Shown here in pieces: positions 59,201-64,000 of a stretch of 64,000 bases of DNA. Within the stretch, counting starts at the first letter, position 1, and every line of letters begins with the position of its first letter. Both the position numbers and the translations under genes were made by a program. Source of the stretch: Phaeodactylum tricornutum CCAP 1055/1 (Eukaryota > Bacillariophyta > Bacillariophyceae > Surirellales > Neidiaceae). Location of the stretch: NCBI RefSeq assembly GCF_000150955.2, contig NC_011673.1:449394-513393 (forward strand), in the 5' to 3' direction. The notes beneath the pieces were generated by a model that searched no databases, was not told where the DNA came from, and saw only the letters and a program-made list of their open reading frames with translations.

Positions 59201-62109
59201 ACCAGAAGGTTTTCCCAATTCGTTCGTTAGAGGTGCCTCGCTTCTGTATTGTCGGGTTGGAGTGCAGGTGGAACAAGCTCGAGACAGCACTGGTACCCAA
59301 GGACCAACGGTCGGAAAAGGTATACAAATGCAGGCCTATGCCGAGCCTGTTATTCCGGAAGGTGGATTAGCATTCAGTGGTCCCATCACTGTCCGTGTTA
59401 TTGAGAACGAAGGGCAATTTCGTGAATATGTTAAAGATATTGTGGCCGATGGTAGTCGACGCGATTGGGGAACCACATTTCTGCATGCGAAGCCTGTAAC
59501 GACGGTAAAGGCGCAGACCGCGGCAAGTGGGACGATCGAAGCATCGAGCAGAACTTCGAAAGAAGGATCAAAGTCGTTGGGTTCCGTTAGCAGCAGTATC
59601 TTTACAGACTCCTTTTTTCACAGCGGTGGATATCAGGCGATCGAGTTGATACGTTTGACAAATCTTTCACCCCTCTTGTGGGTTCGGGTAGATCCAATGG
59701 GTTTGTACGCTGGACGTATATCTGTCTGTCAGCCAGATGCTTGTTTAGCCGAGCAGCTTTTCCATGACGGCGATGCTGCTGCTCAGGTGGAAGCGATTCG
59801 TACACTCGCCGAGCGGCCAATCCGAATTCAGCCATCATCCAAGGTGAATGCTGTCTACGACGTTAGTGTTATGGAGCTACCGGTTCGAGTTCTTGGTGAT
59901 TGTTTGCGCGGATCTCCAGCTCTACACAGCTCGCTTCCTCACACACCTGCAATACGGAGCCAAGCCGCCCTAGCAATTGCACAATGGCAAAACAACAAGG
60001 CTCCACCGTCAAAGGATTCAGTGGATGCAGACAGCTGGATAGGGATCAATTTACTATTGCACTACTTCCGTGAGCGGTTCTACAGCAACTCAATCATCAT
60101 GCCAACTAAGTTCTCTCGCCTCGCGTTGAAGAAAAGTGATGTTGAAATGAATCAAGCTGCAGCTGCGAACGAGAGCGCGGGTGCGAATCAACCTACGTTT
60201 GACGATGCCTACGAATACCTCGACATACTTGAAGCCGGAGAGGAGCGAGCGGCAGCCTTGGAAGACGCCGATCAGGTTGAAATAGAGGAAGATGAAGAGT
60301 ACAGGGTTCGATCAGCTGTTGTTACTGCGATTGCTTGTACCCGAGCTAAAGACGGTCTTACTCCGTCAATTGCGGTTGAATTCTTGGAGACAGTGCTGGA
60401 AGCAGAGGATGCATCAGTCGTTGGCCATCTGATTTATCCTGACGAAGAGTTGATGATTGAAAAGAATTTTCGAACGAAGAAGTACAAAACCGAGCTAAAT
60501 GCGGACGATATAGAGGTTTCTACCAGCAATTACATATCCACTCCATCTCTGTCCTTTGTCTCGAGTGCAATGATTGCCGATGCACTCCTTGCAATGTGCC
60601 ACATCAATGCTTCCCCTACTGTCTACACTGACCCAGCAACAGGGGGAAAAGTTGTTTCTTCTGGCCCTCATCCTGTATCCAAGCTTATTAAAATTGCAAG
60701 AGAATGGCTCGACTGGGAGAATTATAGGGAGAGCATCCGGAATGAACTAGCAATGGAAGACCGATCTGGCATTTCTGGAAACTGCTACGACAATATCGCA
60801 GCTTGCGCTGTTACTGCCCTTTCGACGCTGGCGATTCTTCGTCAGAGCACAACAGAAGGTGAACGGACCGTAAGCTCCCGTAATATTGGGAACGGAGAGA
60901 AAAACTCAGAAAGAAAGACAGAGGACATCGCCACAGCAAAATTTTACGTTGCCATGTTTGACGAGCACCCAGTCCACAATGACCCAACTCGAGCTGCCTG
61001 TGCACAGGCGATGTCGTGCATATGCTGTGCCACGGATAGGTTTGAGGATGAAAAGAAGCCTCCACTGGGTCTCCTCTCAGCTCTTGAGTTTCTTCTAGAT
61101 CGAGTACTAGGTGAGTCGATTTATCTGTTGGAGCGGTTTCAATAGCGGTTTGCAGACCAATGAAGTTTATGTCGTTGGATGGCTCTTACATGATCTCTTA
61201 CTTCCTGAACAAGACGATGAGGTCTCACCCTGTCTTAAACAGACGTTATGTTTAATTATGATGGATGCGTGTACCGGAAAAGTTTCGTCTATGCAGCGCG
61301 TAGGTGTAATTGGAGGTAGAAACGATCTCTTCGTAACGGCTGCCCGATATTTCAATGGGCCGTTGGGAGCAAGCCAAGGCAACGACAATGGAAGTGCGCT
61401 TCTAACTTCCGTCTCACCGTCGTCCTCTCCAGCAGCGAGCGCAGTTAACGATGGTGCGCGGAGAGGTCTGCGTCTTTTGAGTCGGGCCGGCCATCCGAGA
61501 GAAGCGTTGGGAGAGGAGATTGTTGTAAGAGTTGCTCGCTTTGCCACGCGACTTTGGCGAACAATCAATGGAGAGCCTGCTGAGGCACTGACCAGCGGTA
61601 TCGTCCGATTGGGTCCTTCCCTGGGCGTATGCGCCTACGACGGCGCCTTGCGGTGCACACTTTTGTCGTTGTGGCAGTGGATATGGCCGCGCGGCTGCTT
61701 CGCAGTCCTGCAGGTCCAGGCTTGGAAGGCACACGAAGGGACGGACCGCTATTTTGGTCTCGGGGCACATCACGTAATGAAGATTACCGAAGATGAGAAG
61801 GTTGCCGCCACAGAGGAGGAGGAAGCATTGTCCGAGTTAAACAAGATAGTCAGTACTGAATTGGACCGTCAAGCATGGCGTGGTGAAATGTCTCGCAAGG
61901 CTTACGACATCTATAAATCTTCCAAAGGTACAGTCCATGACGTTGGGGCCTCTGAACAGGGCATCGGCCAACCTTTACCTCCAATTCAAAGGGATGCTGC
62001 ATTTAAGCAAGGCGGCTGGGTTTCTTCTGCTGCCCAGCAACGACGTGCATTGGCCCTGGATGGAGGAACTGCCGTGACAAAGTTGAGGTTGACCGTGAAA
62101 AGTGGATAG
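56240..62109 (+). CDS. TAF2: TFIID subunit TAF2, about 1898 aa, four exons
   Basis: Exons 56240-58262, 58334-58474, 58525-about 61103 or 61110, and about 61156 or 61166-62109. Introns 1 and 2 are 71 and 50 nt. Intron 3 has two phase-valid solutions: 61104-61155 (GTACTA...TGCAG) or 61111-61165 (GTGAGT...GAAG). The N-terminal half follows the M1-aminopeptidase-like fold of TAF2: GDHEGTRCWLPCADSAA, TWTPVPARSLGFSIGPFRV and HPIGGLVYRALKCEVFRGIVEGRAG, with no HEXXH zinc site, as expected for this non-peptidase. The middle carries LSPLLWVRVDPMGLYAGRI and EAIRTLAERP, matching the start of the TAF2 HEAT-like region. TAF2 binds initiator DNA within TFIID. Length is well above human TAF2 (about 1200 aa) through inserts and a C-terminal extension. 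The start at the first ATG gives a Ser/Lys-rich leader. Confidence 0.88.
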
Positions 62110-62145
62110 GGGTAGTGTAGCCGGTTGGCTCCAAAGCTATTTTCA

Positions 62146-63933
62146 TCACGGTTGCGAATCTGCAAATTCATGGACTTGACGCCTATCTTCTAATAGTAGC
62201 GCAGCAAATGCGTACCCCAACGCGGCCAGCGTCAATCCCGGGGGTACAGAAATAGGACTAGCCATAATTGACGCATCACAAATACGTACACCCCCAACAT
62301 CCCGTAGGCGCAGTTGCCAATCGGTCACCCAGTTCGTCTCTTGCTGGTTTCGTTGAATAGCACAGGTACCGTGCCAGTGGAAATACGGTTGACATGTCGC
62401 TAGGGCGAAGCGTTCGAACCATCGCTTATGCACCAACCCATTCGGAGGAAGTGAAAGCCCCCCTATCAGTTGGCTGACTAGAGCAGTACAGGTCACCCAG
62501 CCAACCCGGGCGACCGCCACGTCGTCTGGATCCCGAAGGTAGGGCAGCTCTATTTGGATGTCTAGATTACGTCTCTGAACACCCTCTGCTGATGGTGGGG
62601 AAGTGAGCGTTGAACGAGTCCGTGCGAGTGTAACAGTGATTTTTCCAGTCGAAGCGGGGTTCATGTGAAAAATTCCCACTGTCGTGACACAGGACCGGAG
62701 CAACCAGTACATTGGGGTGTAAGCGATGACGCACTGCAAAAGTACGCGCAGAGCATGGAGTAGCCAAGATTGGATGCACCCAACGACGGGCCACGCCCTC
62801 GAACCACGAAGCACGTTAGTGACAACGTAGGGTAGTACGTCGGAATAGACCGCAGCGTCCATCACGACAATTTGAAATTGTGCTTGGTGAACGGCCAATT
62901 GCCATATGGCTTCGACGCCATTCAGCGACAGCGTGGGTTTCCAGCACGGCCAAGTGACGTAGACTCGGGGGATAAGAACATGATCGCGCAAGTTGTGGCC
63001 GACGGCTCCTCGATAATGTTCCGAGACGGTCGAAGGAATTCCAGCAGCGGCCAGATCGTTCCTCTGACCCACGCCGGACGCCAAGAGTAGGACGGGAGTT
63101 TCTATCGCCCCGGCACACAAGATAATTTCTCGACGAGCGTACAAGATCTGGAGTATACCATTTCGCTCGCACACAACTCCGCTGACTCTCAATGACGATT
63201 TGTCAATGTTCTGTTTTTCGTCGAAGAGCAACCGTTGGGCTTGCCATCCGTCAAACCAATGTAGCTTGGGGGCCCGTGAGGAATTGCGGGAGAGCAGCGG
63301 AGCTACCAACGCTTGGTAGTAGTTGCAGCGTTCTATGTGTGTCCCGTTATTTCGTGCCAAGCAGGGAAGAATAGTTCGGAGCGATGGAACGTTCGTGGCG
63401 TTGATAGCTTCGTCACCGGCGACGACGCTCCCTTGACCGTCACGCAGTCGCGGTCGCGCCGTATCGGAATCGTGGACACATCCGTGACGACGAAGCGTCT
63501 TTTGGACGTATTGTAGGGCTTGCGGGAGCCGTGTATCCCATGGAGCGGGCCAGGCGGCCAAGTCGTCACGGGTGGGGGCTAGACAGAGTCCAGCGTGAAC
63601 GTTGGAAGTGCCACCCCTCCCCCGCCCTACCGGCACGTCCAAGACTCGTCCCGACCGAGTCGTTCCGTGGTAGACGTTCGTGACGCTCGAGGTTTCGTCG
63701 TGTGCGGCGCGGTACCAGTGACGGAGGTCACGGACGATCCGGTGGGGTTGGGAATGTGGGGAGAATGCACCGTGATCCACAATGGCGATCGAGAGGAGGC
63801 CAATCGACTGGTGCTCCGCGGCGTCGAGGAGGCCGAGCAAGAGTCCCATGGCCGACGGACCCGCCCCTACGATTACATAATCAAACGAATGCGTCGCCGA
63901 CGACGAGGAAGAGTACGACGATGTGGAAGTCAT
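62146..63933 (-). CDS. GMC-family FAD oxidoreductase, 595 aa
   Basis: The N terminus has the FAD dinucleotide site FDYVIVGAGPSAMGLLLGLL (about residues 18-37), then VGRGRGGTSNVHAGLCLAP, the GMC counterpart of the G-G-S/T-S-x-x-N box, and EIILCAGAIETPVLLLASGVG, the second GMC signature. The C terminus ends in the FAD-closing segment ICDASIMASPISVPPGLTLAA, and PYFHWHGTCAI places the catalytic His region. Hydrophobic stretches in the middle (PVVGCIQSWLLHALRVLLQCVIAYTPMYWLL is within about 380-415) suggest membrane association, as in long-chain alcohol oxidases. Substrate not deducible. The enzyme family oxidises alcohols such as choline or long-chain alcohols. Tail-to-tail with TAF2, 36 nt between stops. 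Confidence 0.88.
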   Translation of the reverse strand: MTSTSSYSSSSSATHSFDYVIVGAGPSAMGLLLGLLDAAEHQSIGLLSIAIVDHGAFSPHSQPHRIVRDLRHWYRAAHDETSSVTNVYHGTTRSGRVLDVPVGRGRGGTSNVHAGLCLAPTRDDLAAWPAPWDTRLPQALQYVQKTLRRHGCVHDSDTARPRLRDGQGSVVAGDEAINATNVPSLRTILPCLARNNGTHIERCNYYQALVAPLLSRNSSRAPKLHWFDGWQAQRLLFDEKQNIDKSSLRVSGVVCERNGILQILYARREIILCAGAIETPVLLLASGVGQRNDLAAAGIPSTVSEHYRGAVGHNLRDHVLIPRVYVTWPCWKPTLSLNGVEAIWQLAVHQAQFQIVVMDAAVYSDVLPYVVTNVLRGSRAWPVVGCIQSWLLHALRVLLQCVIAYTPMYWLLRSCVTTVGIFHMNPASTGKITVTLARTRSTLTSPPSAEGVQRRNLDIQIELPYLRDPDDVAVARVGWVTCTALVSQLIGGLSLPPNGLVHKRWFERFALATCQPYFHWHGTCAIQRNQQETNWVTDWQLRLRDVGGVRICDASIMASPISVPPGLTLAALGYAFAALLLEDRRQVHEFADSQP

Positions 63934-64000
63934 GAATACTCTGGTGGTTGGTCGCCCACAAAGGCTGGTAGGTCCAAAGCCCCCCGCCGTGTTGATATAT

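Noticed and set aside
58562-59290. 242-codon frame antisense to TAF2
   Set aside because: Lies fully inside a TAF2 exon with clear motifs; Ser/Arg/Pro-rich and without domain.
1-64000. tRNA, rRNA, transposable element or viral fossil
   Set aside because: Reading both strands by eye, I found no convincing tRNA T-loop/acceptor pairing, no rRNA, no reverse transcriptase, integrase, transposase or capsid-like frame and no long terminal or inverted repeats. A covariance-model tRNA scan could still find one.

Overview
The window is nuclear DNA of a unicellular photosynthetic stramenopile, most probably a pennate diatom of the Phaeodactylum type. The signs are compact gene spacing, small introns (52-149 nt where boundaries can be set, one longer exception) with GTACGT/GTAAGT/GTGAGT donors, wholly eukaryotic gene content (spliceosome, kinetochore, TFIID, mitochondrial respiratory chain), and several proteins with a signal peptide followed by an aromatic residue (for example AFSG, GFSP), the form diatoms use for import into a secondary plastid. 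The species assignment is inference. I found no mobile element, viral fossil, CRISPR array, rRNA or tRNA gene.

Layout. 0-9 kb: a conserved-looking helical hypothetical protein, a small spliced FKBP, a Golgi-type GT64 glycosyltransferase and a large spliced myosin heavy chain. 9.7-16.1 kb: kinetochore SPC25, a basic repeat-containing protein with a presequence-like start, then three mitochondrial electron-transport genes side by side: cytochrome c1, CMC2 (complex IV biogenesis) and NDUFA12 (complex I). 16-32 kb: the intron-binding helicase Aquarius, an organellar-type PNPase, a plastid-type DUF4336 protein, a Cys-rich membrane protein, U2AF65 and a group II PLP decarboxylase (serine/histidine decarboxylase type). 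33-37 kb: a tandem pair of M17 leucyl aminopeptidases with different N-terminal sorting signals. 37.7-43 kb: a RING protein, an aquaporin, a dual-specificity phosphatase, a ketopantoate-reductase-like protein and ribosomal protein eL38. 43.8-53.5 kb: a GH72 glucanosyltransferase with GPI-type tail, a free-standing cyclophilin-E-type RRM, a PPP phosphatase, a GPI-type secreted protein, a small plastid membrane protein and the ovothiol synthase OvoA. 54-64 kb: a Methyltransf_32 methyltransferase, a very long TAF2 and a GMC oxidoreductase.

Gene models were refined by hand wherever an open frame alone gave a wrong product. Introns were placed in FKBP, myosin, SPC25, CYC1, NDUFA12, the first aminopeptidase, the RING gene, the PanE-like gene, the RRM gene, OvoA and TAF2, each checked for phase. 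Many neighbours are head-to-head (myosin/SPC25, AQR/PNPase, U2AF65/decarboxylase, methyltransferase/TAF2) or tail-to-tail with 18-130 nt between stops, so shared promoters and overlapping 3' UTRs are likely.

I see no cluster that amounts to a new multi-gene system. The observations I would follow first are: a pyrimidine-rich tract just downstream of the U2AF65 stop codon in transcript sense (possible self-regulation); a recurring TTACTGT/ACAGTAA element in the intergenic regions, including a 16-nt near-perfect palindrome; an OvoA that appears to carry an organelle presequence; and the duplicated aminopeptidases with one secreted-type and one organelle-type leader.
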